The notes: generated by a model from the sequence alone, not told the origin. 64,000 nucleotides of DNA from Viridibacillus sp050279675 (GCF_050279675.1 NZ_JBNNUK010000009.1:1-64000), one strand, 5' to 3'. Counted from the first letter of the stretch, positions 25,096 to 35,381 are shown. Numbers and translations are program-made.

Positions 25096-25912
25096 TTTCA
25101 ATGATGATTAAGTCAATTTCATCATACCCCAACTTTTCAATTATCCTTCTCTTTCTGTATAGCATTTTGCTTGCTTCCGCTATATCATGCACTGCTGATC
25201 GATTTATGAATGCACCGAATAGTAGACCGGCAATCGGAATCATTTGAAACAGCTTCTTCCAACCAAATTGATCTCGGTAAGAATACACGACTTCACGCCA
25301 ACCTTGCATTTCTGATAGAACCTCTCGTTTTGCTGATTCATCTTCGTCATCAAACATGGATAATTGGGAAAGGATTGCTTCCTTACCAACAATGTCAGAG
25401 GAGATAAATTGAAGACATTTTACAATAAATAAACGTTCTTTTTTATCATTTGGATCATAGCCATAGCAGATTGCGATGTCTTGTATAGTTTTTAACTGTA
25501 AACCTAATAGGAGAGGGATATCAATTGATAATGTGAAAATACCTCCAATGCCGGTTCCAGCTCCTTGCAGTGTGGCTAATTTTTTTCTGTTTTTAGTCAG
25601 CCCATCTACTGCATGATCCATCTTAGAGGTAGGAAGGGTTTTCACATCCTCAATCGTTTGTACCTCTAATTCTGGATAATACGAAGGGATTTTAGAGACA
25701 GAACTAAGGTAGTTTCCGCCTGTTTGAACATATTGTCCAAGCTCGTCCAGTAGAATTCCAATTCTATCTTGAATGAACTTAGGTGTCCATTTATCAATAA
25801 GCTTAAATGGCAACCGCCCAATTTTCTCGAAAAACCATAAATCATTTTGATCTTTTTCCCAAGCTTCTACCTTTTTCAATTCTTCTATTAACCATTCCCT
25901 TGAATCATCCAC
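25088..25912 (-). CDS. ecsC: EcsC-family protein, 274 aa
   Basis: The start is GTG 25912, with AAAGAGGCG upstream. The sequence matches the EcsC domain: W-x-DLWFFEKIGRLPFKLIDKWTPKF near the start, then TLQGAGTGIGGIFTLSIDIPLLLGLQLKTI (a hydrophobic segment), and a C-terminal FQMIPIAGLLFGAFINRSAVHDIAE. In B. subtilis ecsC follows the ecsAB ABC transporter genes, which affect secretion and sporulation. Here it stands alone. Its role is not established, but the two hydrophobic segments suggest membrane association. Confidence 0.85.
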   Translation of the reverse strand: MDDSREWLIEELKKVEAWEKDQNDLWFFEKIGRLPFKLIDKWTPKFIQDRIGILLDELGQYVQTGGNYLSSVSKIPSYYPELEVQTIEDVKTLPTSKMDHAVDGLTKNRKKLATLQGAGTGIGGIFTLSIDIPLLLGLQLKTIQDIAICYGYDPNDKKERLFIVKCLQFISSDIVGKEAILSQLSMFDDEDESAKREVLSEMQGWREVVYSYRDQFGWKKLFQMIPIAGLLFGAFINRSAVHDIAEASKMLYRKRRIIEKLGYDEIDLIIIEKT

Positions 25913-25995
25913 TCGTAGAATCGCCTCTTTCTTTTGAATACTAGTAATACGTATATGTTAAAGCAAAGTTTCACTTCTAATGAGAGGAACAAAAA

Positions 25996-26034
25996 AGGTA
26001 TCAGTCTATGAATTTCTTCATAGCTCGATACCTA
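25996..26034. terminator. Hairpin in the ecsC-M48 gap
   Basis: AAGGTATC, TCTATGAA and TTCATAG, GATACCT form a two-part stem around a TTTC loop, followed by TATTATTTTTC. The remainder of the 440-base gap (25913-26352) is AT-rich and shows no convincing gene. Confidence 0.55.
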
Positions 26035-26352
26035 TTATTTTTCATTAATAGATTTTGCGTTTTTATTAATTTGTTATAACAGAGCCTAAATAAAAGTAGA
26101 TATATAAAATTGTTAAACTTTTGAAAAATGAATATAATTACTTTCTCATTTCTAATATCAACAAATAAAAACATGATTTTGCCCGTATTGGGGAAGAATA
26201 TTCTTATAAATTCTTTCAAAAAAGAATAATGTTTGTTGCAGAATTTTATTTGTTTCTGTGCTTAGCTAATCTTAATAAAGCTTTAACATAGAAATCTGTT
26301 CTATCTTTGTCGTTTTAGATTACACTTATTGTAGGGCGAACTGAACAAGGGA

Positions 26353-27627
26353 GTGAACGACATAGCAAAAAAGTGGGGAATATCAGCTCTATTGTTATTT
26401 GGTGTGTATGCTTTAGCAATGTATTTTTATATTTTTCATAGTGGTGGTGGCACTATACCAGCCGCTTTAAAGGGAACAGTCGCTGATCCAGCGGTATTTA
26501 TGACCGAGCACGAATTGCTTTTAAGTGGAGAGTACTCGAAAATTAGGAATTTCCTCTTTTTTGTAGCGACGCCGTTTGAATGGCTCGTCTACTTCTTAAT
26601 ATTGCTTGTAGGGCTATCTTTTATGTTAGAAAAATGGTCAGCAGCACTTTCCAAATGGACAATCGTAAAAAATGTAATTTATCTATTTTTGTTATCACTG
26701 CTTACGTATATTGTATTATTTCCAATGGACTATTATAGCTTTTCCTTAAGTAAAAAGTATGGAATTAGTAACCAAAGCTTTTCTTCTTGGATGAGGGATG
26801 GAGTGATAGACTTTTGGGTTAACTTCGGCATGACTGCAATAATTGTGTTGGTTCTTTATTGGCTCATAAAGAAAAGTACCAAGAGATGGTGGCTATATGC
26901 CTGGCTGTTAACAATCCCTTTCTCTATTTTTATTATGTTTATCCAACCGGTCGTAATTGCACCGTTATATAATGATTTTTACCCGCTGAAAAATAAAGAA
27001 TTAGAGACAAAGATTTTGGCGTTAGCTGAACAGGCAAATATTCCAACTGAGCATGTGTTTGAAGTGAACATGGCGGAAAAGACGAATGCTCTGAATGCGT
27101 ATGTTACTGGTGTTGGTAGTAATTCGAGGATTGTGCTGTGGGATACTACATTAAATCGTTTATCAGATAAAGAAATTCTATTTATAATGGCACATGAAAT
27201 GGGACATTATGTAGAGAAACACATTTATTTTGGTATGGTTGGTTATATCTTCATGACGCTTATTGGACTTTGGTTAACATCGAGGATTATGACTTGGATT
27301 ATTGCAAGACATGGAAGGGTATTAAAAATAAAGAAGATTAGTGACATTAGTTCGCTTCCATTGTTTTTACTGATTACATCGGTTTTATTATTCGCATCAA
27401 GTCCGCTCTCGAATTATTTTTCTAGATATCAGGAATCAAGAGCTGACCAGTATGCAATAGAGTTAACGGGGGATAAAGAAGCAGCGGTGACGGCGTTTCA
27501 AGAACTCACGAAATCTGGATTAAGTGAAGTAAATCCGCCTTTGCTTGTGAAATGGTTCAGATATACACATCCTCCAATGTTAGAAAGAATTTATAAAGTT
27601 GCCGCTCAAACTAATGTTGAAGAGTAA
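26353..27627 (+). CDS. M48-family membrane metalloprotease (Ste24-like), 424 aa
   Basis: The start is taken as GTG 26353. The ribosome binding site (AAGGGAG) touches this codon, so translation might begin a few codons later. Several membrane helices lie at about 10-30, 75-95, 105-130, 155-175 and 185-205. HEMGH (281-285) holds the zinc-binding histidines and catalytic glutamate, and ESRADQYAIEL supplies the third ligand. A further pair of helices flanks them. The length and layout match CAAX-protease-1-type M48A enzymes. It probably processes or clears membrane proteins. It is monocistronic. Confidence 0.88.
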   Translation: MNDIAKKWGISALLLFGVYALAMYFYIFHSGGGTIPAALKGTVADPAVFMTEHELLLSGEYSKIRNFLFFVATPFEWLVYFLILLVGLSFMLEKWSAALSKWTIVKNVIYLFLLSLLTYIVLFPMDYYSFSLSKKYGISNQSFSSWMRDGVIDFWVNFGMTAIIVLVLYWLIKKSTKRWWLYAWLLTIPFSIFIMFIQPVVIAPLYNDFYPLKNKELETKILALAEQANIPTEHVFEVNMAEKTNALNAYVTGVGSNSRIVLWDTTLNRLSDKEILFIMAHEMGHYVEKHIYFGMVGYIFMTLIGLWLTSRIMTWIIARHGRVLKIKKISDISSLPLFLLITSVLLFASSPLSNYFSRYQESRADQYAIELTGDKEAAVTAFQELTKSGLSEVNPPLLVKWFRYTHPPMLERIYKVAAQTNVEE

Positions 27628-27639
27628 TGAAGGCTGTTT

Positions 27640-27677
27640 ATGAATTGTTCATATATCTATACTTGTGAACAATTCAT
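27640..27677 (+). terminator. Hairpin after the M48 gene
   Basis: ATGAATTGTTCA and TGAACAATTCAT form a perfect 12-base stem with a 14-base loop, 12 bases after the stop codon. It has no clear T-run, so it may instead be an mRNA 3'-end stabiliser. Confidence 0.55.
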
Positions 27678-27887
27678 GTTGTTACTGCTGGGTTGTAGTT
27701 ATTCCTATTTTTCAGAAAAAACTATTTAATTTTTTATTCGTTAAAACTCAACTATAATATAATTCTATTGCGCTTTTGACATGGTCACCGAGTTTAGATT
27801 CGGAAGCGTTAATATGAAATGTTGTGTGAATTTTTTAAAATGAATAAAGAAATGGTAGCACAGGATTATTTGGTAGGGAGAGTAACT

Positions 27888-28697
27888 ATGCGCAATATTT
27901 TTATAATTACAATGGGTTCTATTTTAGTGGGATTTGCTTATAACTTTTTGTTGATTCCTCATGAAATTCTTAGCAGTGGATTAAGTGGAATTGCTATCAT
28001 GCTTGGTCTGATAACGCCTTTCAATACAGGTATTTTAAACTTTTTATTAAATCTTCCTTTACTTATTATAGGTGTAATGAAATTAGGTAAACGGTTTATT
28101 GGATATACGATTCTTTCAGTACTAGTACTTTCAGTTAGTTTATACGTAATTCCTGTTTATCAAGTAACACATGAGCCACTTCTTGCCGCACTTTTTGGTG
28201 GGGTTATTACAGGAATTGGTATTGGGGTAATTTTTAAAGCTTCAGGATCATCAGGTGGCTTCGATATTATTGCAATGCTTCTAAATAAGAAAAGAGATTT
28301 TCCTCTTGGAGCGATGATTTCTGCGATGAACGCGATCGTAGTAATTATTTCTGGCTTTGTATTTAGCTGGGATGCAGCTTTATATACACTTGTAGCGATT
28401 TATGCGACGGGTAAAGTAATTGATACGATTCATACAAATCACATTAAACTAACTCTGATGATTATTACGGGTAAAGGTGACGAAGTGAAAGAGAAATTAC
28501 TTGCGGATCTATATCGCGGAGTTACAATTATGGATGGTGAGGGAGCTTATACTGGTGAGGGTAGAAAAGTCCTTATTACTGTTATCACTCGTTATCAATT
28601 ATCAGAAGTTAAAGAAATGATTACTGAAGTTGATCCAAATGCGTTTGTGAACATTACAGAGACAAAAGAAGTTATAGGGATGTTCCATCGTGGATAA
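27888..28697 (+). CDS. YitT-family membrane protein, 269 aa
   Basis: ATG 27888 has TAGGGAGAG upstream; the longer frame from 27819 lacks a site. Five hydrophobic segments (residues 1-160) include GFAYNFLLIPHEILSSGLSGIAIM, the hallmark of the YitT membrane domain. A cytoplasmic DUF2179 domain (about 185-269) ends in EVDPNAFVNITETKEVIG. B. subtilis has several paralogues (YitT, YpjC, YqfU and others); their transport role is still unproven. It is monocistronic. Confidence 0.88.
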   Translation: MRNIFIITMGSILVGFAYNFLLIPHEILSSGLSGIAIMLGLITPFNTGILNFLLNLPLLIIGVMKLGKRFIGYTILSVLVLSVSLYVIPVYQVTHEPLLAALFGGVITGIGIGVIFKASGSSGGFDIIAMLLNKKRDFPLGAMISAMNAIVVIISGFVFSWDAALYTLVAIYATGKVIDTIHTNHIKLTLMIITGKGDEVKEKLLADLYRGVTIMDGEGAYTGEGRKVLITVITRYQLSEVKEMITEVDPNAFVNITETKEVIGMFHRG

Positions 28698-29496
28698 GAG
28701 TTAGTAAATATAGAAGCAGTTATCTCAGTAAATCATTTAATATGATATGAGGTAATTGCTTTTAATTTTTGGATAGAGGAAAAAATACAGACGTGTTAGA
28801 TTTTAATACCAGCTATATTATTAGACAGCTGTATTTTTTAGGCAACCTCGATATGTTACTGAACATGATAAATTAAAGTGTCTATAGAAGGAATGTCATT
28901 CCTTCAATAGACACTTTTTTTTGTAGACGTTCAATAGTTTTTCTAGTTAACAGGTCTGTTTACTTTATTTTGATATAAATCTCTATTTCAGGTGAATCTT
29001 CGAATAAATCTAAACTCTCTATTTCGCCCTAAATGGTCGAAAAACGCCAGTATGTCTAAGCTCTTGGGAATCAAGAAGGTCGAAATGAAATGATAAAGTT
29101 TTTAATGGGCTCATTCCAAAATCAAGCAGTAGTAATAATTGGGGAGATAGGACAATTTTTCATTTAGCATATGATGGTGATAAGACATTTGTAGTAGCTA
29201 TATCTACAGTTAAGCAATCTATTAAGAAAAAATACTGCCTAGCGAATTACTAAAATAATAAACTACTAATTTAAAAAAAGAGCTGCAATTTGGTATCTTA
29301 TGTTTGAGCTTATATGAACAAAGCTGTCATATTAAAAGTCATATTTTATAGAAAAATGTAAATTTGATAATAATTTAAGAATATTATGTATTTTAGGTAA
29401 CAGAATTATATGAATTTATATATAATGATAGAAGGTAGAGTCATCTATTTTGGATTGTACAAAACCAATATAAGGATAATTTAAGGAGATGTTTAA
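28698..29496. other. 800-base gap with decayed gene fragments
   Basis: Besides the terminator at 28876, two protein-like fragments remain. On the minus strand, 28960-29028 reads GEIESLDLFEDSPEIEIYIKIK and then a stop, similar to the C-terminal end of GyrI/AraC effector-binding domains. On the plus strand, 29089-29253 is open for 54 codons (SSNNWGDRTIFHLAYDGDKT and onward) but has no start or ribosome binding site. Both look like remnants. The last 200 bases are AT-rich and probably hold the promoter of the nucleotidase gene. Confidence 0.4.
28876..28921 (+). terminator. Strong Rho-independent terminator
   Basis: AAGTGTCTATAGAAGGAATG and ATTCCTTCAATAGACACTT pair along 17 or more bases, followed by TTTTTTTT. 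It is about 180 bases after the yitT-type gene. Confidence 0.85.
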
Positions 29497-31788
29497 ATGG
29501 CGAAACATAATTATAAATTTGTAAAACCAGCTGCATCATTAATATTAGGAGCAACAGTTTTAATAGGATCTCTTGCTACGTCGGAATCAGTAGATGCTGC
29601 GTCTTCAAAATATCAAGTTTTTAATAGTAAATTAGTAGTTAAAGAAACAGGTAAAACTGTAAAAGGATATAAGCAATTTAATAGTAAACTTTATAAAGAT
29701 GGCAAACTTTATACAGGATTAAAAGGCGGTATTTATTATAAAAACGGTAAGAAGGGCACTGCTAAATACAAAGGTGTCTATTATTCAAAGGGCAAGGCTT
29801 TTACAGGGGTAAAAAGCAATACCTATTATAAAAATGGTAAGGTAGCAACAGGATGGTATGGAAAAGATAGTGCTCAAATCTATTATGTGAAGGGAAAACC
29901 ATTAACAGGAATCGGTGCTAATTCAGGTCGATACTTTAAAAAAGGTAAACTCAGCACAGGATGGTATGGCGATGGAGCAAAACGTACTTATTATGTCCAA
30001 GGAAAACCATTTACAGGTATTGCAGAAAAAACAGGTCGTTACTTTGTAAAAGGTAAGTTAAATGTAGGTTTAGCAATTTATAACGGAAAATTATTTAATG
30101 GTGAAAAGTTAAATACAGGAGTCATTCAATATAAGAACGTTTGGTACAAAGATTCTACAATTGCGAACGGTAAAATCACAACTCCGGATGGCAAAGAAAT
30201 TAATGTAGTTGATGGCATAGAGAAGAACTTTGCATTATCAATCATGCACACGAATGATACGCATGCTCATTTAGACAATGCAGCAAAAAGAACAACTGCC
30301 ATCAAAAATATTAGAGCTAAAAATCCAGATGCATTATTACTAGACGCAGGTGATGTATTTAGTGGAACACTATATTTCAATGAATTCAGAGGACAAGCAG
30401 ACTTAAAACTGATGAATTTAATGGGCTATGATGCTATGACTTTTGGAAATCACGAGTTCGATTTAGGGTCAAGTCCAGAAGGGCATCAAGCATTAGCAGA
30501 CTTCATTAAAGGAGCAAACTTCCCATTCATTAGTGCTAACGTAAATTTCTCCGCAGATGCACGTTTTACAGGTCTCTTTACAGATTTAATTTCAAGTGAG
30601 CCTGAAAAAGGAAAGATTTACAATGGAATTGTTAAAGAAATAAATGGTGAAAAAGTTGGGATTTTCGGATTAACAACTGAAGAAACAGTAGATATTGCGA
30701 GTCCAGGAAGTATAGCGTTTGAAAATTATATTACAGAGGCTGAAAAAGCAGTAAAAGCATTTGAAGGTCAAGGCGTGGATAAAATTATTGCGCTTTCACA
30801 TATTGGATATGATGATAATGCAGCGGTAGACAATGATTTAACATTAGCTGCAACTGTAAAAGGCATTGACGTCATCGTTGGCGGACATAGCCATACAGAA
30901 TTAAAGAAACCAGTTATTGTAGACCAAGATATTAACAAGCAGAAAAAAGACCCAACTGTTATCGTCCAAGCATACCAATTTAGCGACTTTTTAGGTACGT
31001 TGGATGTAGAGTTTGATACTAAAGGTACAGTAGTGAAATCTGATGGCGAGCTTATTGCATTAAAAACTTTAACAGATGATCCAGAAGCGGTTGCCATATT
31101 AAAACCATATTCTGATAAAATTGCAGAAGTAAACAGTAAAGTTATCGGAGCAGTAGCAAAAAGTGAACTAGAAAACCCAAGAAAAGATAATTCAGCAACT
31201 GACAAGATTAGTGTACGTAGCAATGAAACTGCACTTGGTAACATCATTACTGACGGTATGCTAAGTAAAGCTAAGACTAAAAACAAAGATGTTATTATGG
31301 CGCTTCAAAACGGTGGTGGTATTCGAGCTGGTATTAATGCAGGTGAAATTACTGTCGGTGAAGTGATTACAGTACTACCATTTGGTAATACATTAGCAAC
31401 AATGACTTTAACAGGTGCTGATTTAAAATTAGGATTCGAAACGAGTTTTAAAGAATATCCAGCAGAAAGCGGCGGCTTCCTTCATGTTTCTGGTGCTAAA
31501 GTTGAATTTGACTCAAGCAAGCCAGTTGGTCAACGTGTAGTTTCCATTAAATACAAAGATGCAAGCGGCAATTACATTGCAATTCAAGACGGTGAAAACT
31601 ACACTGTAGCAACTAATGCCTTTACTGCCAAAGGTGGAGACGGCTACGACGTTTTCGCCAAAGCATATGCAGAAGGTCGAGTAACAGATCTAGGACTTTC
31701 AGATTGGGAAAACTTAGCAGAGCAGTTAACATCACTAAAAGAAATTAACCCAACTACAGAAGGTCGAATTGTAGATATTGCAAAGTAA
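29497..31788 (+). CDS. Secreted 5'-nucleotidase/UshA-like enzyme with N-terminal repeats, 763 aa
   Basis: ATG 29497 follows TTAAGGAG. A signal peptide (about 1-34) precedes repeats at about 45-225 built on YYKNGK, GWYG and FTG units spaced roughly 20 residues apart. These resemble cell-wall-binding or S-layer-associated repeats. The metallophosphatase domain starts at about 248: HTNDTHAHL (His251, Asp254), DAGDVFSG, GNHEFD (317-322) and GGHSHTE. The C-terminal substrate domain has NGGGIRAG (605) and TNAFTAKGGDGYDVF. It likely releases phosphate and nucleosides from extracellular nucleotides at the cell surface. No LPXTG sorting motif is present. Confidence 0.88.
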   Translation: MAKHNYKFVKPAASLILGATVLIGSLATSESVDAASSKYQVFNSKLVVKETGKTVKGYKQFNSKLYKDGKLYTGLKGGIYYKNGKKGTAKYKGVYYSKGKAFTGVKSNTYYKNGKVATGWYGKDSAQIYYVKGKPLTGIGANSGRYFKKGKLSTGWYGDGAKRTYYVQGKPFTGIAEKTGRYFVKGKLNVGLAIYNGKLFNGEKLNTGVIQYKNVWYKDSTIANGKITTPDGKEINVVDGIEKNFALSIMHTNDTHAHLDNAAKRTTAIKNIRAKNPDALLLDAGDVFSGTLYFNEFRGQADLKLMNLMGYDAMTFGNHEFDLGSSPEGHQALADFIKGANFPFISANVNFSADARFTGLFTDLISSEPEKGKIYNGIVKEINGEKVGIFGLTTEETVDIASPGSIAFENYITEAEKAVKAFEGQGVDKIIALSHIGYDDNAAVDNDLTLAATVKGIDVIVGGHSHTELKKPVIVDQDINKQKKDPTVIVQAYQFSDFLGTLDVEFDTKGTVVKSDGELIALKTLTDDPEAVAILKPYSDKIAEVNSKVIGAVAKSELENPRKDNSATDKISVRSNETALGNIITDGMLSKAKTKNKDVIMALQNGGGIRAGINAGEITVGEVITVLPFGNTLATMTLTGADLKLGFETSFKEYPAESGGFLHVSGAKVEFDSSKPVGQRVVSIKYKDASGNYIAIQDGENYTVATNAFTAKGGDGYDVFAKAYAEGRVTDLGLSDWENLAEQLTSLKEINPTTEGRIVDIAK

Positions 31789-32165
31789 TTTAATACCAAT
31801 CGGCAAAAAAATATGAATTTCATGTTAGGTTAACCAATTAATATAATGTATCCTCATGATAGCTTTAAATTGGGGGGACTTTTAAGCTATAACTATCTTA
31901 TTAAATTACAATCAATATAGTTAGCTTAGAAATCATACCTATTAGCGCACAATCTCAATAGCTTACATTTTCACTTTGTATGAATAACTCACTTTTATGA
32001 TCATAGAAAAAGCACCTCCGAAATGAATTTTGGTATCTATACCCGAATTCAATCGAAGATGCTTTTTTTATTTGTCTATATCTTAGGGACAGTCTCTATC
32101 CGTCTAAGACACTCTTGTGGCATTGAACTTTAATTGAAATTTGAAAAAATATGCTGTATAACGGG
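31789..32165. other. Gap between convergent genes, terminator only
   Basis: Apart from the hairpin at 32007, this 377-base stretch shows no frame with a start and ribosome binding site. It contains AAATTGGGGGGAC (31866), but only a short frame follows. Confidence 0.4.
32007..32068. terminator. Long terminator hairpin between convergent genes
   Basis: AAAAAGCACCTCCGAAATGAATT and AATTCAATCGAAGATGCTTTTTTT pair with a few mismatches. A-rich and T-rich tails flank the stem, so it can serve both the nucleotidase and the leftward MFS gene. Confidence 0.7.
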
Positions 32166-33425
32166 TTATATCTCTTCTAATTTAGGTTGATGTTTTTTCA
32201 ACATGATGACGAATAAACTAGCTATCACACACATACTACCGGCTAAAATAAAAGCCCATTGATAGGAACCAAATACTTTGAAGATAACTCCACCACCAAA
32301 TGCTGCAACCCCTGCGCCAACTTGATGAGCAGCCATGATCCAGCCATACATTAAGGTGCTTTTCTTAAGACCAAATTCCCGTCTTGCCAATCCAATAGTA
32401 GGTGGGACAGTGGCAATCCAATCTAAACCATAGAAAATAGAAAAAATAACTAGCCATAAGTAAGAACCTTGAGCTAAAGCAAACGGTAAAAACAGTAGGG
32501 ATATTCCACGAAGCGCGTAATACCAAAATAGCAGCCAACGATTATCAACTCGATCAGATAACCAGCCAGATAATGTTGTTCCCACTAAGTCGAATACCCC
32601 CATAAATGAGAGCATTGCCGCTGCTGTTACAACAGGGATCCCAAACCCTATGCAATAGGAGATGAAATGAGTTCCAATTAAACCGCTAGTAGATAAACCA
32701 CATATGAAGAAACTTCCTGCAAGTAGCCAAAATTCTTTTAGTCTCAAGCCTTCCAAAAGTGTACCTAGTGCTAATTTAAATGGATTTTGCCGAAGAATTG
32801 GTTGTTCAGCAGATTGAACATTAATCTCCTGCCCATAAGGTAGAAGTCCCTTGTCTTGGGGGAAGTCCTTCATAAACAGAAGGATTAATAATAAGATTAA
32901 TAGACTAAGAATAAAGATAAGTCCTGTGGCGTAACGCCAAGAGTATTGGTCAATGATTGTAGCTAATACCGGTAACAATATTAATTGTCCAGTTGCTGTA
33001 CTTGCCGTTAAAATGCCAACTGCGAGACCACGTTGTTTCACAAACCAGCGATTTGCAATTTGTGTACTGAGTACGGTTAAGAACAATCCAGAACCTACAC
33101 CGATCATGACACCCCAAATCAGTATTAATTGCCATTGTGTTTGCATAACGAAAGTCAATGCAAGACCAGTAGATAATGTTAACATTGAATAGAGCATCAT
33201 TCGTTTTAAACCAAAAACCTCTACAAACGCTGCCATAAAAGGTCCCGAGAAGCCATATAAAAATAAGCTCACTGCGAAGGCAAAGGAAATGGCAGGGCGA
33301 CTCCAGCCAAACTCAAGCTCAAAAGGATCTATAAAAACACCTGATGAGGACCTAATGATGCCTGCAACAATAATAGAGAAGAATGTGACTGCTAGAATAA
33401 TCCAGCTATAGTGAACCTTTTTCAT
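32166..33425 (-). CDS. MFS transporter, 419 aa
   Basis: The start is taken as ATG 33425 (MKKVHYSWIIL); a longer version from 33476 adds 17 polar residues and has no better ribosome site. Twelve hydrophobic helices are visible, with the family loop GLKRMM between helices 2 and 3 and a central cytoplasmic loop (FPQDKGLLPYGQE). The pattern with GVFIDPFELEFGWSRPAIS near the start resembles the MCT/OFA-like subgroup, which carries monocarboxylates. The substrate is unknown. There is no neighbouring enzyme in the same direction. Confidence 0.8.
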   Translation of the reverse strand: MKKVHYSWIILAVTFFSIIVAGIIRSSSGVFIDPFELEFGWSRPAISFAFAVSLFLYGFSGPFMAAFVEVFGLKRMMLYSMLTLSTGLALTFVMQTQWQLILIWGVMIGVGSGLFLTVLSTQIANRWFVKQRGLAVGILTASTATGQLILLPVLATIIDQYSWRYATGLIFILSLLILLLILLFMKDFPQDKGLLPYGQEINVQSAEQPILRQNPFKLALGTLLEGLRLKEFWLLAGSFFICGLSTSGLIGTHFISYCIGFGIPVVTAAAMLSFMGVFDLVGTTLSGWLSDRVDNRWLLFWYYALRGISLLFLPFALAQGSYLWLVIFSIFYGLDWIATVPPTIGLARREFGLKKSTLMYGWIMAAHQVGAGVAAFGGGVIFKVFGSYQWAFILAGSMCVIASLFVIMLKKHQPKLEEI

Positions 33426-33755
33426 TAAGCATTTCAACTCGTTTCTAGTTATTAACCATGCTATTACCAGTTTCATATAAAAAATATGAAATGCTAGGTA
33501 AAAACAGTGATGAGATTAGTATGCTAAATAATAAGAATTGTCTGATATAATGTCAATAGGTTGGACTCAATTTGTTTAGTTAATAGCAATTTAAGATGTT
33601 AAATTCATTAGCAAACTGATTTAAAAATAGTCAAAAATTATTAAGAATTATGTTTTTGGAATACTGAAAAGAGAAGAGTTTTTCCAAATAATAGAACTAT
33701 CTAGTAGTATATTAATTAACAATGATATTTATTATAGCTAAGGGGTGGTTATACA
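33426..33755. other. Divergent promoter gap without gene
   Basis: This is AT-rich sequence between the leftward MFS gene and the rightward phosphatase gene. No regulatory palindrome or frame with a start site stands out. Confidence 0.4.
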
Positions 33756-34364
33756 TTGAATCAGACTATTTATTTACTTCGACATGGAGAAACTGTTTTT
33801 AATTCGCAAGGTAGGTATCAAGGAGAACTGGATTCACCATTAACAGATGATGGGATTGCACAAGTAAAAAGTATTGCTAGAGTGTTAAAGATGTATATTC
33901 AAGACCCAAAAGAGTGGGGAATTATTTCAAGCCCATTAGGAAGAGCTATGCAAAGTACTGAGATTATCTGTAATACATTAGGATTAGATGTATCAAAAGT
34001 ACAGACGGATAATCGCTTAAGTGAAGTATCTGTCGGTTCTTGGGCTGGTTTAACAATAAAAGAAATTGAAGAAAAATGGCCAGAGCTTCTAAAGCAAACG
34101 GATCACTACAATTGGTATTTTAATTCACCTAATGGAGAAAGTTATGCTTGTGTTGAGGAACGAGTAACAGATTGGCTAAAGAGCATAGAAGGTCATGAGA
34201 AAATTATCGCTGTCTCACATGGGTTAACAGGTAGAATATTAAGAGGAGTATACAACAATTTAGAGAAAAATCAAGCTTTAAAATTAGAAGTATCTCAAGA
34301 TACATTTTTTAAATTAGTAAATCATAATGTTGAGAGATTTAGTATAGAATATGATGAATTTTAA
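33756..34364 (+). CDS. Histidine phosphatase (phosphoglycerate-mutase-like), 202 aa
   Basis: TTG 33756 follows AAGGGGTGG. The catalytic LLRHGET (about 7-13) gives the nucleophile His, with an Arg just before it. SSPLGRAMQSTEI and the later VSHGLTGRILRG supply the second histidine and phosphate pocket. The length fits small cytoplasmic phosphatases acting on sugar phosphates or similar. The precise substrate is not visible. It is monocistronic. Confidence 0.88.
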   Translation: MNQTIYLLRHGETVFNSQGRYQGELDSPLTDDGIAQVKSIARVLKMYIQDPKEWGIISSPLGRAMQSTEIICNTLGLDVSKVQTDNRLSEVSVGSWAGLTIKEIEEKWPELLKQTDHYNWYFNSPNGESYACVEERVTDWLKSIEGHEKIIAVSHGLTGRILRGVYNNLEKNQALKLEVSQDTFFKLVNHNVERFSIEYDEF

Positions 34365-34621
34365 CTGTATATCGATTCTAATTGACCATTTGATAGAGAC
34401 TATTCAAAGGGACTTTTTTCTACTTCTTAAGTGAATAGTATTATCTTTTAGATTATAAGATTTCTTGAGTGTAGTGAAACTGTTATTTATGTCTTCCTTT
34501 TACTGTCATAATAAAAATCATCATAGAACTTATTCTAGTTATCTATTTGAAATCGATTAACAAGTTTTCAATGTACAATGCATAGGATTAATAATATGAA
34601 CAAAACGGAAGGTGGAATTCA

Positions 34622-35272
34622 GTGTTTAATCCAAATGCTCATCAACTATCATGTAACTCATTTCGTGTTATAACAGTCACTGGTAACGGGAAAGTTGCCG
34701 TTCAACCAAGTTATGTGGAACTTCAAATAGAAGTGATCACAGAAGGAAAAGATGTAAGTAAAGCGCAACAGGAAAATGCAAATATCATGAATCGCGTAAT
34801 ACAATCTATTTTGTCACTTAACATTCCAAGGGAGAATATTCAAACTGCTGCCTATAATATTGTGCCAAACTATGATTACATCGAAGGAAAACAGGTTTTT
34901 AGAGGATATGAAGTGACTAATGCTCTTAATGTTAAAGTAAAAGATATAAGTCAAGTGGGCACTGTCATTGATACAGCTGTAAAAAATGGTGCAAATCGCG
35001 TTTCAGGAATTCAGTTTAAAATTGAAAATGGAGAATTTTATTATCAACAAGCGCTAAGTATAGCTCTCCATGATGCCCAAATGAAAGCAAAAACAATAGC
35101 CGAGACCATGCGATTACCAATGCTTCCACAACCGATAGAGATTGTAGAAGAGAGTAATGCGGGCCCTGTATTATATAAAACTGTTGCCATGGCTGAGCAG
35201 AATATCTCCACCCCAATCGAACAAGGGCAAATTACAATAAGTGCGTCATTAAGAGTCAAATTTCAGTATTAG
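34622..35272 (+). CDS. SIMPL-domain (DUF541) protein, 216 aa
   Basis: GTG 34622 follows AAGGTGG. The single domain starts with TVTGNGKVAVQPSYVELQIEV and contains RVIQSILSLNIPRENIQT and YNIVPNYDYIEGKQVFRGYEV, the pattern of DUF541/SIMPL. No signal peptide is seen, unlike the periplasmic members of proteobacteria. The Bacillales members are of unknown role, although relatives have been linked to stress or a channel-like assembly. It is monocistronic. Confidence 0.85.
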   Translation: MFNPNAHQLSCNSFRVITVTGNGKVAVQPSYVELQIEVITEGKDVSKAQQENANIMNRVIQSILSLNIPRENIQTAAYNIVPNYDYIEGKQVFRGYEVTNALNVKVKDISQVGTVIDTAVKNGANRVSGIQFKIENGEFYYQQALSIALHDAQMKAKTIAETMRLPMLPQPIEIVEESNAGPVLYKTVAMAEQNISTPIEQGQITISASLRVKFQY

Positions 35273-35381
35273 TTTTTAGGTGTATTATCTAGCAAATTGA
35301 ATAGGGAATAATGCAAAAATATAATCTTTTAATATAAATTGATTGGTAATAAAAAAGTAGATAACTAACAGCCTTAATAAA

